DNA of 64,000 nucleotides from Dirofilaria immitis (taxonomy: Eukaryota > Nematoda > Chromadorea > Rhabditida > Onchocercidae), in contig JAKNDB010000109.1 of the NCBI GenBank assembly GCA_024305405.1, positions 4,278,001 to 4,342,000 of the forward strand, in the 5' to 3' direction. Positions 38,233 to 55,920 of this stretch are shown here, in pieces. Within the stretch, counting starts at the first letter, position 1; every line of letters starts with the position of its first letter. Both the position numbers and the translations under genes were made by a program. The notes under the pieces are model-generated. The model was not told where the DNA came from. It worked only from the letters and a program-made list of their open reading frames with translations, and made no database searches.

Positions 38233-41200
38233 AAGTAGGCCGAAATACATTAATTCTCTAGTTAATAAAACCAACTTCTTTTTCTATTTTTAGTCTGCAT
38301 TTCTTGATAGCTGTTGCTTTCACTATCGGTGAAGTTGATGATAAGATTCTTTTTGAAATGAGACGACCAAAGTCTTTGTATTTTGCAACGAATCTGAAAC
38401 AGTAAGACCTTACATATTTGTTTTGGCGCTACGCTATTGCAGTGATTGTTAGAGCAAATGATTTCAGCAGTTATTGAATTAAAATTCAAGAATAACTGTG
38501 AAAGTTTGCTAGACCACTTTATTAAATGGCCATAAGCTTAAATGTTATCTTAAACATTCGTTTTTGGTAAATGGGATAAATAACATCTGAAACTATTCTA
38601 ACAGCTATAACTTTTGTTATGGTAAGAATTGACATCATTCCATGTTGTGACCGTCGGAAAAAATATGCTGCACTGAATATCTGCAGAATTTATGATGCTT
38701 TTAAACATATCACTAGAAATACTTCATTTTCATTTCTTTGCATATCATTAAAAATACTAAGTTTTCATTTCTCTGCAAAGAATACTGCTTTATGTGCCCG
38801 TTTTTATCCGTTTCTTTTTTTATATATACTAAATTTTAATTACAATAATTTACGTTCAGATGCTATTATCGACGGCATAGATCGTTTGTCCCATACATTT
38901 ATTTTGATATTTTTCGCTCAATCTTCAAATCTGCGTCATATTTGGTTGATATTGTCAGTGATTCTACAGCAACATATATTCACTACTTTAAACATCTGAG
39001 TAGGCTTTGTCTCTGCTTGCTTATAAGAAAAAAAAGGAATGACTAAACCAAGTAATATTTTTTGTCTTTATACGTTTCTACTTTTTTTAATTTGTAAAAC
39101 TAGTTTTAATATAGACAGATGACAAGGATTTTAATTGAATCCAAGTTTGTAAAGGTTTTCGGAATGCATGACAAATTCTAATCTGCTCACTAATGTATTA
39201 TTTTGAGGAAAATTGTGAGTTTGCTGATTTTAGATGCAGGCATTCGTATTTATTACTATTCTTGCTCTTTACTTTGTATTGCGGTGGATTGACGATGGTC
39301 AATAAGAAGTGCAACGGGAGATGAAACACTCAAAGCAGTTAATTTTTCGTACTATTATGTGGTTCTTGCAGGTAATTAGTTTGTCTTATAAACGCGTCTT
39401 CTCATATTTGTTGCATCTTCAGAGTTTTTAACTTATCACAAGTTCTTAAGGTTTTCACTTTTAATAAGATCAATCCATTCATTATATATTTCAACTGTTT
39501 GGGTCAGTCCAACAGTTTGATATGTGAAGACAATTTTAATAGCGATAAAATTTCGAATGGCTGAGAAGAAAAGTAGCAAATCCCTTCATATATTGCTATG
39601 ATTTAAGCTGAAAGGGACACAATGTTGTTGAAGTTATATTTCATTTTTAGCATCAATATTAAGCTTATTAGAAAGTTGTTGAGAGAGTAAATCTAAAGTC
39701 TTTACGAAGATTTGTCTTTAAAATTAGAATCATTATTCAGTTAATTCTAGATTTTTTTGAAGTTTTTCTGGAATCAGTACCTCAGTTTTATAAGATATTG
39801 GCCCATATATTTTATTCACTGAGTCCAATGAATAATTTTTCTAAATGGAGTGTGTTTTACTTTTAAGACCATAAATAAATATTTTAATAGCGCACTTTGT
39901 CTGAAATTTTTCTGGTTTTCGCCTTTCGAATTTTTTTCATGCGCTTTGATAAACAAGCATTGTTATGAAACGACTGAGTTTTTATTCAACAGTTCTCTTC
40001 TAATTTATGTCCTAGTTTTATTTTAATTTTTTCTTGTTTCTAATGGTACCATAATATGAAGTTCTTTAGTGCGGATACAGATGATTTCAATTTCGTTTTC
40101 TCTATTGTCTTTTGTTGGTTTTCATTCAACACCGATGGTTGCCGTTGAACGATCACAGAGATTATTGTATCTGGTGGCGTATTAATGCAAGTTATTTTCT
40201 TTTCTATTCAGTTGAGAAGAGTAATATTCACAAGAATTCAAAAAATTCATACTTCCACTTTTCAAGATATAATTCCAGTTTTTGTGGTGGATTTTCTTAG
40301 TACCTTCTCAATATATGTTTTGCGTTCTTCATATTCAAGTATTTTTATTATATAATGGCTTTATTTGAAATTTCATGATATCCATTGCACACATAGCCGT
40401 CTTGCAAGTAATCTTTAAATTAATTGCTTCAAAATCAAAAGCATGCCTAATTTATAAATGACTTTTCACACAGTTTAGAAATACATTCCTTTTTTTCTTT
40501 TCCTGTCTTTTGAGGCAGCTAATAATACATCAGTGAAAGTGGGTTGTTCACTTTTTTGCACTATGCAACACGGCTCAAGACCGATCACGTTACTGGTATA
40601 CTGTGGCGTACAGCATTGAAGCGACCTAAATTGTTGTAAATTTTACATATAGAGATCTCGAGTAATAATCCAGCAACAATTTTAATTGCCCGAAATAAAA
40701 ATACTTATTTTATGTCAGAACTTGAATGTTAGTATATCTCTAGCATGTTTAGATAATTAAATTGCTCGGATCTAGTTCATTTCCTTTATCTTTAAAGTTG
40801 TATTACTTGATAAAAGTGTGGGAGAAATAGTTTTATCTTCTTTAAATCGTAGTTCCTTAAACTTAAAGATTTTTTTCTTACATATTTGTTTTCTTTTTAA
40901 ACTTTATGGTTTTTTAGTCTTGTTCAATTTCGAGAACTCTCATAAACATATAAAGAGCACGTAGTGATAGAAGTATGCTTTCTGTTTCGTATGGGGATTT
41001 TGTTTATACTTTTGTATTACAATCATTTTCATCCAAATATAGTACACTGTCGATAGGTAATGTTCCAAATTCTTATGTTTAGGCCTGTAAAATAGTTTCG
41101 TCTCCTTCAAATCGAAGTATAAAAGAATCGTAATGGCGATCTGTCGTTCAGCCAGTGTTCGTAAAATAAATTTAAAAAGTTTTAATTTAGATAAAAAATA

Positions 41201-43880
41201 AATTAAATTAAAAAAATATGTTTTTGAAATATAATAATATTAAAATTTATTGCGATTCCACTTACTTTGATTTGAAATGACGAACTTTTTCCATATTTTA
41301 TTACATTGTAATACATGTTTTTTGTACTGCTCATATTTTATCTTACTGGTTGTGAATATTCGTTTTAGCTTTAGTTAAGTGACCGAGATGAATGGTTTCT
41401 TCTTTTAAAGAAGTTTTCATTATTAATGATCTATGCATATTTTGGATGATCATAGCTGTTGTTCGTCACAGGTATTTCATTTTGTGGATCTTGTAAATTT
41501 TTATGGATTTTTTCTTTTTTATGGATCTTGTAAATTGTTTAGAACCCTACTTAGACTATTATGACGAAACATTTTTCTTGTCTACTCTTTGTCACAGCTG
41601 TGATGACGTTGCAATATTTATAAGTTTTTATTCCGAAATTTCACGTTGGGAAATGTGACTCAAATTTAAGTTTTTGAGCAGTATCGTATAATGTTCAGCA
41701 AATATTAAAGTTATCTTTTTTCATCAGTTAGTGACGAAGTGGCTAATGAAAGAGAAGAATGATTTTGATATATATCTTATCTACATGATCAGAATATCTA
41801 AGTGAACCTTAGTATCATTGGCTCAGCTTATCCAAAATCTGTAAAAATAGAGTACACTATTTAATTGCTAATTCTTAATTTATTTCCGAATGTTTTTTGG
41901 TTTAGGTAGTATTCCTTACAAATTTTTCTGTTAAGATTAAGTAATTGAAAGAATGGGTCCTGCATGAATAGACTTCTCAGATATGTTAGGATTATTGATT
42001 CTGAATGAATGTTATATCTTTTATTAAAAGAAATCCTCTTTTGTATCTACAATAGCAATGGCTGCAGTACTTTGCTGTTATTATTCATTACTTCATAAAA
42101 TCCTTAGTGAGTGTTAGTGCTGATTAATCCTTATTTGGTATGTTGAGAAGCTAATGAGCATATATTTGTCTATGAACCATTCTGCTGTTCCATTCTGCAG
42201 ATTTCCTCATCCTTCTCCATGGGATTCATCATAATTAAATGTCAGTATTTTAAGTGTTTCATTATTCAGTGCTAGATAGGTCGAATTGGAGTTTTCGAAG
42301 CGGAAAGCATATAATGAAACAGTTCGCTAATTTCATCGAAAGCTAGAATACTTTTTTTCTGCCTTTAATTCGAGAATTGCTTATCATTTTTCAGCACTCT
42401 TTGATGCCATCAACATGCAACAAGTAAGTATTTTCTTTCTGCAGTTGATCTCAAGAAATATGCCAAATATTAAGTGCTTGAAGTCCTGAGGAAATTAATT
42501 TATTCTTCATTTTTTGGATTTCTGAAATTTTAAATGGGAAATATTATGATAAGAGATTAAATAATTTCTTCATTCTCGCTAAACATGATATAAACTTGTC
42601 ATAAAATTTCCAGTGTACTTTAGTTGGTTTTTTTATCAGTTTTCAGCAATTTATTCATTAACGGGGAAATGGTTTAACGTTTGTTTTTACTACTGCTGTT
42701 TTTCTTATAACATTGATTAAATTTCACATAAAATCTAAGTTATGATACGACGAAGAATTAGGACTGATTGTTAGTTTAATGAAATGTTCTTTATGGACAG
42801 ACTGGAAAATTGCTTGGGAAAAGACTGGGTAGAAGTGTTTGTCTTCAAAATTGCTTGTGATTACTATAAAAACGAAGTATCACTACTTGCTCACACCTCC
42901 CAGTAGCAGTATTTGTTAATATCGCTAATACCTTGGATTGATACATTTCTCACTCTTGTTTTTAATAATATCTTTTCCCTTCCAAATTTTCCCTAATCAC
43001 TCAACTACTTTCACAAACAATTCCTGGTTAGGCTGATATTGGCGTCTGCTTCAAATTTATTCGCATATACGCATCACTCCTTAAAAACGCTGTTTACAAA
43101 ACATTTTTTGGCAGTGACTGTTTAGTATTGTGTAAATTTAGTCGCATAACCGTAAACTAACACTTTAATTTATTCCATCTTTTTGTACAAATTTACGTGT
43201 TTGTATTATTTCTGGATATACGGAAATAAATACACCGAGTTGTTTTGTAATAGTTATACAAGTAAAACTAGTTCAGCATTAATTTACGAATTTGTTATGA
43301 GCAATAATGATACGGTACTAATGCAAACGTCAAAAAAGAAACAATGAAAGCATTCGAGTATGAAATTTATTAATACGCGAATTCTTATATCGGAGGTTAA
43401 TGGTGATATTGGAATTATTTCTTCAATATTGATAGAAATCAACTTGTGCATCATTTACTCAATGAAGTATTTATGCATCTTTTTTCCTTTCGATCTTCAT
43501 GATTGTCCTTTGAAAATGATTGAAAGCGGTAAAATCTAATTTTTGAAGGATAAATTTAGAAAATGATAAAATGAAAAACGGTTGAAGACAGAATTATGGA
43601 AAATTTTAAGAATATACTGAAAGCACAGAAATGTCGAAATGGATTTGGAAAGGATCATAATTGAGCAGGTGTGACATTTACGTGGTTGAAGATTTCGTAC
43701 AACGAATGCTGTGCGAAAAACAATGGATGTTAACTCTCCATTAGATTTCTTTTAAAGTGGGTTTTGGTAATGATGGCGATCGCTATTGCCATGCTGCTAA
43801 TGAACTTTAAAAAATCTCATAGAATTCGCATAACAGAAATAACTTTTTCGGAAAAATTCATTGATGTATACACTTTCCAT
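38233..43880. other. AT-rich stretch without a recognisable gene
   Basis: Open frames such as 38619-38999 (+, 126 codons) match no family. A segment at 39234-39371 (+) has a splice-like start (gctgattttag), a hydrophobic start (MQAFVFITILALYFVL) and a CAG/GTAATT end, but a TAA interrupts it. At 42393-42421 a 29-base piece is bordered by tttttcag and gtaagt and could be a microexon. Neither is strong enough to call. Confidence 0.45.
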
Positions 43881-43888
43881 CACTTTAT

Positions 43889-44848
43889 TCATAACATTTG
43901 AAAACGACTTCTATAATCTTCACTTCTGATCAGCCGGTCATTGCTGCTATAAATTTTCGACTTTTTCGCTTCATTGAATTCTCCCACGATTCGTTTTACA
44001 TTGCTGTAGAATTTGCGATGAGTATAAAAAGAATAAGTAGTAATCGGAAAACCAAATTAGTTTCCAGTGCAAAAAAACTTCGATAACTGTTGCGGTATTT
44101 CTTCAGTAGATAGAGCGGAAGTATGAATCATTGCAATCGTATAGCACGAATTGATACGCTGTTGGAATGAATGTTATACATGGTATATTAATAGACTTAG
44201 CTTCGTATTCACTGAAGCATTCCAAACCTTTCCCACCCTTTGGATTTTCTCGAAGAATTGAAGTATTTGTCAAGAACGGAACTAAGTTTAATGTATCAGT
44301 TCTGGATTGAATTTGTAGCTATTTCTCAATAGAGTTAGCTAAAGGAATTTCTTTTATCGATATTATCGTAATTATTGATGAACAATTGAATATGTTTGTT
44401 CCTACTAGTAGCATCAGAAGTTGGATAGGATTAATGGAATATCAATTATAGATATATGTGGAAGTTTGTAAATTGATACCAATGAACAAGGTAACAGGCA
44501 TATATAAAAAGAATGGAAGACTTCAAAAGATAAAACGATCAAGTTCAAAAGTAAAAAGAGAAGAATCATAGCTTTTTTTTACCTCTGTCGGTACCATCAG
44601 ATATCATACATATGAGCTCATTTGTGAAAAACAATTTTGGGATTAAGTATCTGACCGATACATATCCCATCAAATGCATTGCTTAACCTTGCGGTACGAC
44701 TGCTAGATGTCGTGCTTGATGTAATGTCATTGGATTGACTCCTTAGATCATTAAACAAACAAATTTTTATAGTTAAAAATAATAGCAGGACAACAGGAAT
44801 AATAACAGAATATATTGTCAACGTTTCGTTATTGAATGATGCGTTCAT
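43889..44848 (-). CDS. Tentative small single-pass membrane protein gene
   Basis: The frame from the ATG at 44848 has two N-glycosylation motifs (NAS, NET), a clear membrane helix ('IYSVIIPVVLLLFLTIKICL') and a Ser/Thr-rich cytoplasmic part. A second exon-like segment (44003-43889), with a good acceptor (aattctacag), reads 'NVKRIVGEFNEAKKSKIYS' and 'RLIRSEDYRSRFQML' to a stop. Another open segment at about 44278-44105 lies between them. The joins are not established and no family is recognised. It may be a nematode-specific protein or a chance arrangement. Confidence 0.35.
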
Positions 44849-44899
44849 TTCATTTTTGTCAATAGCTTATTTCGCATGGAATCCTTTTTTCATAACACT

Positions 44900-47150
44900 A
44901 AATTTTAAGCGATTTATTCATTATATAAAAACGGGATATAAAGCTTTCACAAAGAAAGTACAAAGGTGACAGAAAGCGGAATGGCAAGCAGTGAAAATAA
45001 GCCAAAAGTTTTTGTTAGATATATTGCTGCTTCAATCTGATAAGCATCATTATTTTTATTTGTTTCGGTGGTCAAATATCCTGCTTTTGAAGCTTATTTT
45101 TACCGATTTGTTCCTTTGATAAGCTTCATCAACTCATTTTTTCTCGCCTTCGTTTAGCAAAAACAAAAACAAAAAAACTTTAACCTATTCAAATAACATA
45201 TTCTCATTTGTCATATACAATTAGCAGTGGCTTCTGAACATTTTTTTCACACTTTTACAACGCAATATTATTATCCTCAGTGGACAATGTGAAGTCCTTT
45301 CTTGTTCGGGAAGAATATATATTCGTCAAATTTTAGCTTCATTAACATTTTATATATTACAAAGCATTTTGATGATCTTAAATGTAATGAAATACTGATA
45401 TAAAAATCGAGATCCTCTTTGGATCAAACCGCCATGCCCTACCAAGCTAATTGTTAATTTCAAGTGACGAAATGGAACATATAAGACTCACTACCATCAC
45501 GAAACAACTGAAATACAGAGCTGTAATAATGTTTTACTTACCGCTTATTGTTTTTAAACTGAACTGATAGCAGTTTTAGACAGTATGAAAAAGTATCTCT
45601 CATTAGAATTCATAACTTCATTACTTCTTAATAAAATGCAACTGATTTTTTTAAAGTTTCATAAGTTTTCCAAATAATTAGATCAAAATTAATATTAATG
45701 ATTGATGTTTCTCGACATTAGCTTTGAGATTAAGAAATTGTGCCTTAGAAAAACAAGTTGCCGAGCATTAAATCCAGTAGTTATTTTTCTGAAGTTTTCT
45801 GTTTCTGATCTTGAATTTGGATTCATAAATTTCCGCGCCCTCTTAGTGAAAGATTATATTCATCTTCTGGAACAATATGATTTAGTTATTTTGTATAAAA
45901 ATTAATTTTCAGAGGATTTTTAGATAGGCGAGATTAACTTTAGTTTTGCTAGTGCTAATTGAATATCTGTATATACTTAAATACCTTTTTTCTTTTCTAA
46001 ATCTATGAAAGTGATCCAGTAATTAATATAATGCGATGATTGCCTATTAAAGAATATTTATTCTATACCTGTCTTTCGTCATTATCTTTCCCATATCTTT
46101 TGCGATTTTCAAAAGAGTTTAAAAATGATGGGTAGAAAATAGTGGATAAGGAAATGAATGATTTTGGCTAGTATGGATTAGTCTTTACTTTGTATTATTG
46201 TGACAAGCAGATCTCCAGGTAATTCGAGTAGTAAACCAATGAATGAATAAACAATAAACAAAAAGAGGAAAGTAGATGAAATTGTTTGTCCAGTGAAAGG
46301 ATTATTACCAATACAACAAACAGAAGAAGATGGACGCTCGCTAATTCGTTGTTTGCAACGATAGATTTATTTGATGTTGTATCATAAAGTATCCACTGCC
46401 TTTACTCAATTCTATTCTAATCAATTCAATCCAATCCATTCCAATTCTATCTCATTTTGTTCTAACCATTTCAAATCATTCCTCTTCCATCCTCATCCCT
46501 ATCCTCATTACCGTCTCCTGTTCAGAAAGCAATTGGAGCATCGTAGTGCATTTGCACCACCTACTTGTTTTAAATGTGCTCCGCCCAACCGATGAATGTT
46601 GTAATAAAGGCAATACGTTTTCTCAACAACCAATCATTGACACATTTACATTACATTATTTGTTATATCTGTGTGTGTGTGTGTGTATGTGTGTGTGTGT
46701 ATGTATGTATGTATATGTGTATGTGTATGTGTGTTTCTGTGTATCCATACACACAGACGACACACACAGAAAGGACGAGGACATATCATCAAACTCTATG
46801 TGCTCGCAGTGATACCGTGCCGATTGCCGAGCTGTTTGTTTGTTTGTTGTTTGTTTACTGTTGTTCTTCCTTCAAAACTACTCGTATTTCGTCGAGCTTG
46901 TAATTATCGCAGCAAAAAACAAGGCGAGTGTTGCTCGACGGATGTCAAAATTTAAAATCTCGGAGCTATGCCCTGATCTCGTCACCGAAAGGCCAGCGTC
47001 ATGCTCCAAATGTTTGTCATTTACTTCCATCCAGTATTCAATGATCGAAATTGAATCATCTTCCTCATTTCAAAGTTATAGGACATGAAGGAATTTAAAG
47101 ATTAGAAGCTTGTATGAATTATGCTTTACTTTGGTTTGCTTTTTTGGACA
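44900..47150. other. Upstream region of the forkhead gene
   Basis: No gene recognised. It contains a pyrimidine-rich stretch of imperfect 'caattcca' repeats (46390-46500) and the TG repeat. It probably includes the promoter of the forkhead gene. Confidence 0.45.
46671..46739. repeat. TG-rich microsatellite
   Basis: Runs of TGTGTG broken by TATG units. The Cys/Val-rich open frames across it come from the repeat. Confidence 0.9.
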
Positions 47151-47202
47151 TACTCATTTTTTTGCAGCAAGAAGGTAGTAATAGTTAGTTTCAGCATTTA
47201 TT

Positions 47203-49414
<2,212 letters not shown>

Positions 49415-52400
49415 ATGATGTTGTAGCATTTCTGTGTGTATTTAATCATCCTTCCACTATTTTTTAAAATTGTTTTTCGGTTCTGATTTACATTCCTTTG
49501 AATACGATATTTTATAATCGACACTTCCCTGCATTTGAAATCTTTCTTATATTCAAAAATATTAGATGTGCCATCTTTCTATTTAATGCTGAACAGTTCA
49601 TTCCCATTATTTACATCGTAGCTTTAAAAAGTCTTTTTGAAACGGTCTGCTGTCCCATTTATCATTGAAATCTATTTGAGTAGCACGGTCAGTATCCTTT
49701 TTCCGTTCCACCCTTTCATTTTATCGATGAAAATTATTCTTGCTTCATAGACTTTTTTTCATTAATTAATTGTAAACTTAAGGAATTTTTTTGCTGTTGA
49801 TTTAGATATCACATCGCAATACTTTTTACATTCCAAATGTCTCGCAATAAATTGCAAGTCTACACTCTTAATCAGATTTTTAAAGAAAATGATATTGCTC
49901 ATTCGCCCTTCTGGCCGATTCTGACATAATTTGAGCACTCGGTGCATTATTATTATTTTATGTAATATAGGCTCAAGCTATTTTATGTCTCATTAATTTT
50001 GCAAAATAAACGTCCTGTTGAAATTTTTAGTCTATCAACAATATTAAGATTATTAACAAATGACCACACAAATGATCACATTTAATTTTTCGCTCATACT
50101 TTTGCCAATTAATCTATCAGAAACGGAAAATATGTTTAACTTGTTTGTATAACGATTCACATATCATTCGAAGCTACAGAATAAGTTTTTCCTGGAATTC
50201 TCAAGATTTTTTCTTGCTACGGAATGAGAATTTTTGTAATTTTGGAAATTAAAATGATGAATGAAATTCAAATAGAATTATAGGGATTCATGCAAATCCA
50301 TCTTTTAAATCTATACTAATATTTGTTTGCGGTCTAAAGATTCGCGAACTTTTCTTTGGGTAATTTGAGCTGCCTTTAAAATTAAACTGTTTTGGTGGTA
50401 TATTGTTCGCTGGCATTAGTTATCTATGTTTTAACAATTGTAAAGTCTCTACCTTTGTTTTGAGTAGAGATCAATCATTTTTAACAAAACTTTATATATA
50501 TTTATCTTCAACATTTTCAGGCGCTAGTGAAATCATTTCAAAAATTTTTCCTTAGAGACTCCTAAAATTTTGTTAAAAATTGAAAACAGTCCTTCACATA
50601 AATCGAATCCTAATGGATTTCGAAAAATTATAAAAGATTGCTTATTCATTGCTTTATTTATTCACGATATGAGAGCCATTATTCATTAATTATATAAGGT
50701 TTGGAATATTCACAGAAAATAAGAACAGTTGTTATTTAGTATGAATTTGTCCTCAATGTAATCGTTTTCCTTCGCTTTTACTGACCGCCTCGACGATGGT
50801 ATCACGTTTTAAGAGCGGTGGGCTTTTATTATGTCACTCCAGGATTGCTGCTGTGTTCTTCTTACTGATTCTCATCCATATCAAGAATTTTAATTAGTAA
50901 TCTGATAACATGTTTCCGTTTTCATTATATTCATATTTATTCTTTCGCAAAAACTGAATGTATTTGAATCGGTTTTCGGCTTAAATTTTTTTCCAAAGTT
51001 CTTCCAAAACATTATTTTTAATAAGATAGACGATATCGTCTGGTCACTAAGATTGACTATTAGAAGCTTGAAACCCAAGAATTCAGGTTTTTTCATGAAA
51101 AGAAAGGCTTCAAATAAAATTGACAGGAAAATGAAACGTTTGTCTGCTGCCTCTGGAGAGCTCCACTTTACACTTTCTGTCATAACTTAAGTCAATATCT
51201 CCTGCAATCCCATACCGCTAGACATTCAATTTCTTCCCTATCATATTGTTTTACAGATATTTTTATTGTTAATTTTCCTTGTTCAATTGTTACGATTAGT
51301 ATTTGCTGATTATGTGGATTCCATTGCAGAATATTCTTGATTTTATTAGAGATACTCGAAATTGCTTCCAGCAATATTATGTCGATCGAATTAACTTCTG
51401 TTCTCTTTGACAAACAAATTAGTGAAAGAAGTGAACATTTCCAAAGAGTTTCGTCCTAACCACTGTAACACAACTTACGTGGACTTTACGGGTATAATTT
51501 TATAGCATGAACTGCAGAAACAGAAAATTTATCAATTCCTGCGAAGGCTATTGTTTTTTTTTGGACAAAATACGTGCAAACTTTGTGAAAAATATGAGGA
51601 ATTCAGAACGCAATAATTTTAAATTAATCTTACAAGATTTGAGTAAGAGTGCGCTTAGTACGTTCTGGACTTATTTAGTCTGCATCGCATTTGAAACCCG
51701 TAATATTTTAGGGTTACAGGCAATTAAATGATTATTGATATTGGTTTTTGAGAGGATTTGTTTAATGACTTCCTGCTCCTATCCTCTGCTATTATTACAT
51801 ATATTGTTCCTGATTCCCTTTGACAATTCATTATGGAGTTTCCATCTGTCTGTTTGTATGCCCACGTGTTTTGTGTGTATATGTTTTCATAGTTAGTTAT
51901 AGGCGTCTGAGCTCTCCGACAGCGATAATCCACTAAAGAGGGGAATGACAAGCGTATCCACGAACAATAATTTAACACTATATTGCAGGGTCATTTGCCT
52001 TTTGTTTAGATTTAATTTTTTTTTTCATTTTATTCTCTTTTTATTCGGCACATTTCATTTCATGGTGTTTTTATTTCTATTTCTGCTGTCTATTTACATT
52101 CCTTCATGATAATCACTTCGCGACATATCATACTGTAAACAAACTGAACAGCCATTGCTCCCTATTTGCTGACACCATTTGTTTCATAATGGAATGTTTG
52201 CAAAAGAGAGTGGTTAGAGATTATAATATATATTCATTCGATTATTCTGCATACTATATTTTCGATTTTATGCTAATGTGTTTACTGTTCTGAATAATAA
52301 TGACAACATGTATTTTTGCAATATGATTCAATTTCAAAAAAAAACGATCATCTTAAAAAATATATTTTACAGTTTGAATCTTCATGAATACCAATCAGAA

Positions 52401-55400
52401 TATATCTAACACCGATATCCACCATCCCCTTATATTCATTTGCATTTTTTGTCACCATAGATTTCTTTTTTTTTTCATCCCCTATGACCACTGATTTCAG
52501 AAAAATTCAAGACTGAAGCTCGCAATTGTAAAAAGTTTTTAAAGAGAAGTTAATCTGATTGTTGCGTTGCAAATGTCATTGTCAGGAAGCACTGTTGCTC
52601 TCTTGACTACTCATCTTTATTTTGTGATTCTCTTGGTCTGATATCCTCCATCATCATGGTACAGCTGTAGTTATTAAACTGATCTTATTAGTTGATTCTT
52701 TTCTTCAATCATCTAGCAACTTCTGATAACCGAGCTACTGTATATTGTTGACTCAAATAACAATGCTCACTTCTTGCGCTAAAAATATATGTCTCTCTAT
52801 GACACTTATAAGTATGAAGCAAGTAAATTACAATGATATGCAGATGAAGCTAAGAGAGAATGGAGTATTTGAGCACTCTAATTTCTTAAGTTTTGGGAGC
52901 AGCTTTAAAGTGTGCTATAACTGATGAAGTTAATGGATATAAATATGAACCGCATTTTTAATTCGCTGCTTATTAGAGTTTTTCTTTAAATATAAAAGTT
53001 CTCTTCAGTTTGCTTAATTTGAAAATATTTTCAAAAATTCCAAAAATACTTCCTTTATTTGTAACGGTATCCAGCTATATTTTGTTATTACTTCTGGCTA
53101 CAGTATTCCAGACTTGTTATATAGAGAAAATTTTTTAATCGCTTCACGTCGTCACATTATGCATTAGCCTCATGGAGTAATGAAATATATAATATTGAGA
53201 TGTAAGGCTAATTAATTGAGGATAAGAAAACTGTAGTGATAATGCGTGACAATAAAATTACTGAGCTGATTGTAAATCATACGAACAGAGCAACATCTTA
53301 ATCATTTTACAATCTAAGCATTTAATTTACACGTTATTCATAATAGCAATATACTAATTAAAAAAACATACACCATTTACAATAGAAAATTACGGTCACT
53401 GTTAATCTCTGCTCTTATTAACCTTATTTTCTTCTGTCTTCGCTATTTTAATTTGAAACTGATTAAAGCGAGACAGTAAACAAGTTCGTTGAGATAGCAG
53501 AAGCAAAATATTATGGTTATCGTCGGCATATGTTTGGAATGTTGCTGTCATCCAGTTGTTCATTTTTATTGCAATATTCACCAAATACACTTCCATCATC
53601 TTTATAAATGCTTGCATACTTTTCGGATAAATTCATTCCTTCATATTTCGGTAACTTTGAAATTTGTCCAAATTTTCAGTTGCTCAGTCGATACCAATTT
53701 ATCATTTAACTGTTATATATAAATGAAAATTTTTGATTAGATTTCTTGAAGAATTCGTCTAACTAAGATCAAATATAATAAAACTAAATTTTTCATCATT
53801 TTCACACATGAAATATAATGTAATAAATAATAAATCATATCAGAAATCCTAGCGGAGCATTTTCTTAATATATTATTCAAAATTGAACTTAAAATATACC
53901 AGCTACAAGTTGGAAAAAATTGACAATGCAAACATATATGTATAATTATGCAATTTTATATTATGTTAGCTCTAATAAGTATATTTGTAGAGAAAAAGTA
54001 TTGTACATCAAAGTAGTTGCAAAAAAGACCCTATTTTTTTCGTATTTGGTAATACGAATTACATGAAAGCAAGCAAATTGTTGGTTACAGTATGAAATCT
54101 AAAAGGTCGAGATGGAATAAAAAAGAAATGAAAACTCCAGATATGTATTATAATTTTGAAAAACAAACAAATTACATGCAATATATTTTTTCCGATTGAC
54201 TTGATGAATAGTCCGGTTATATTATGGAATTGTGATGTAATAAAAAAGAAAATCGAGAAGAAAAACAGGAAGAAAATATTTTTACGTTCCTTCAATAAGT
54301 TCATTATTCCATTTCGTTCCTTGAACGGATCATACTGAACAGTCATAACCAAATAGTACTTTCCGTATCATATTTTATATAAAATCATATCTTGATGCTT
54401 ATTTCTAAACAAAACAATTTGTCGAAATATTTCTGAACATCAAAATTTTTGATTTGTTTCGCTTTCAAGATTTGGATGTGAATGAAGTTCGCTTCCAAGA
54501 AAGAGCGAGTAGTAATTTTTGAGCGCTTTTATGTTTGCTTTTGTTTAATCACTACCAGATTATTTTATCGGATCAACTCAGCTAACACATATATAACTGA
54601 AAGCATTAAATTCTATTTAGGCGTTATGAAAATAAAGACTACTGTAAAACTACCGTACACATAGATTCACTGAAATATATCGTTAATTTAAAGTCAAATT
54701 AAATCAGAATCTGCATTTGAGAACAAAATACGTTAACAAAAACTCTTCCCAAAATAAATTTCAAGAATTAAATTTGACGATTTAGCTTTTACTTAAAATA
54801 ATGCGGAACTAAAATCAGATTATTATTTATTGAATCCGAAAGTTTTCTGTTTTTGATTTTATTTATAACTTCGCAAATAAGAAAGGAAAAAAGGATGTTT
54901 ACATTTATGAAAAATATACTGCTGAAATAAAAATAATTGAAAAAGAATAAGCATACATGTGAAAAAGACAGAGAGGAGAAATCGACTGCTACAACATCAT
55001 ATTTGATTGACAACTGTGAATGACAGATACGTCAGTGAGAGAATGTATTCTGGCTCCAATCTCATTACCACTATTATTATTATTACTATGGGCATTATCA
55101 TTAGCAGCTTACTCTTGCAGCAAGCAACATTAGTAAGAAACGTTATTCAGCTCAAAGATGCTTGGAGTTTTGTTAATTTGCAAACTGTTTACATCACAGC
55201 TTCCGAATAGTTTCTAATGAAAGATTTTAACAAACAATCAAATAATATGTATCAATATTACGATTAGCACGCTAGTGTTTTCGTCAAACAAGATACGGAA
55301 TATGGTTTGTAATAATTAACCGATAATGATTTTTAAACTAATCCATCTGCGATAAATTAAAGCATTTATATTGTTTCAAATACCTTGAAGAAGTGTTGCA

Positions 55401-55860
55401 TATAAACAAACTTGTCAAAGAGATTACTCTCCATCCACAGATTCTCTGATTTCTTCGGCAAAATCCACAAACAAATTAATGTTCTTTTAATTGTAAAAAT
55501 AAAATATACTCACTTCTTTATTCAATCATAACACTAATGATAAGTTAATTAAAGCAAAAGTTAAACATTTCAAAAATTTATTTTAACTTATTCTCATGTA
55601 TCATATTTATCTAAAAATAATAAATGTGTGTGATATATACAGAGTGTATATGCTGTTAAAATCTCTCATATTTTGATTTAATAAATATAAATCATAAAGA
55701 GAAGAAATCGCAGCCACTAAAAGAGGAAAAAACAGTTTTGATTTCGGATTAGCTCATCGTACAAGAAGTCATTTGATTGTGAGAAAGTGCATGAGGATAA
55801 AGGAGTGTCAGTAATAGACAAACTGACGACATGAATAGCAACATCGGCTTCTGTAGCATT
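49415..55860. other. AT-rich stretch without a recognisable gene
   Basis: Both strands were read; the open frames are short and of low complexity. The minus-strand frame 50890-51183 and the plus-strand frame 55007-55210 match nothing I know. The 3' end of the forkhead mRNA should lie within the first kilobase. Confidence 0.5.
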
Positions 55861-55920
55861 CCAAAGAGCAGGCAACATGCTGTGCGATTTACATACTAGT
55901 ATTAGTCCCATTATCGCATT

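Noticed and set aside
46546..46955. Overlapping Cys/Val-rich open frames
   Set aside because: They read through the TG microsatellite in several frames; no splice or family support.
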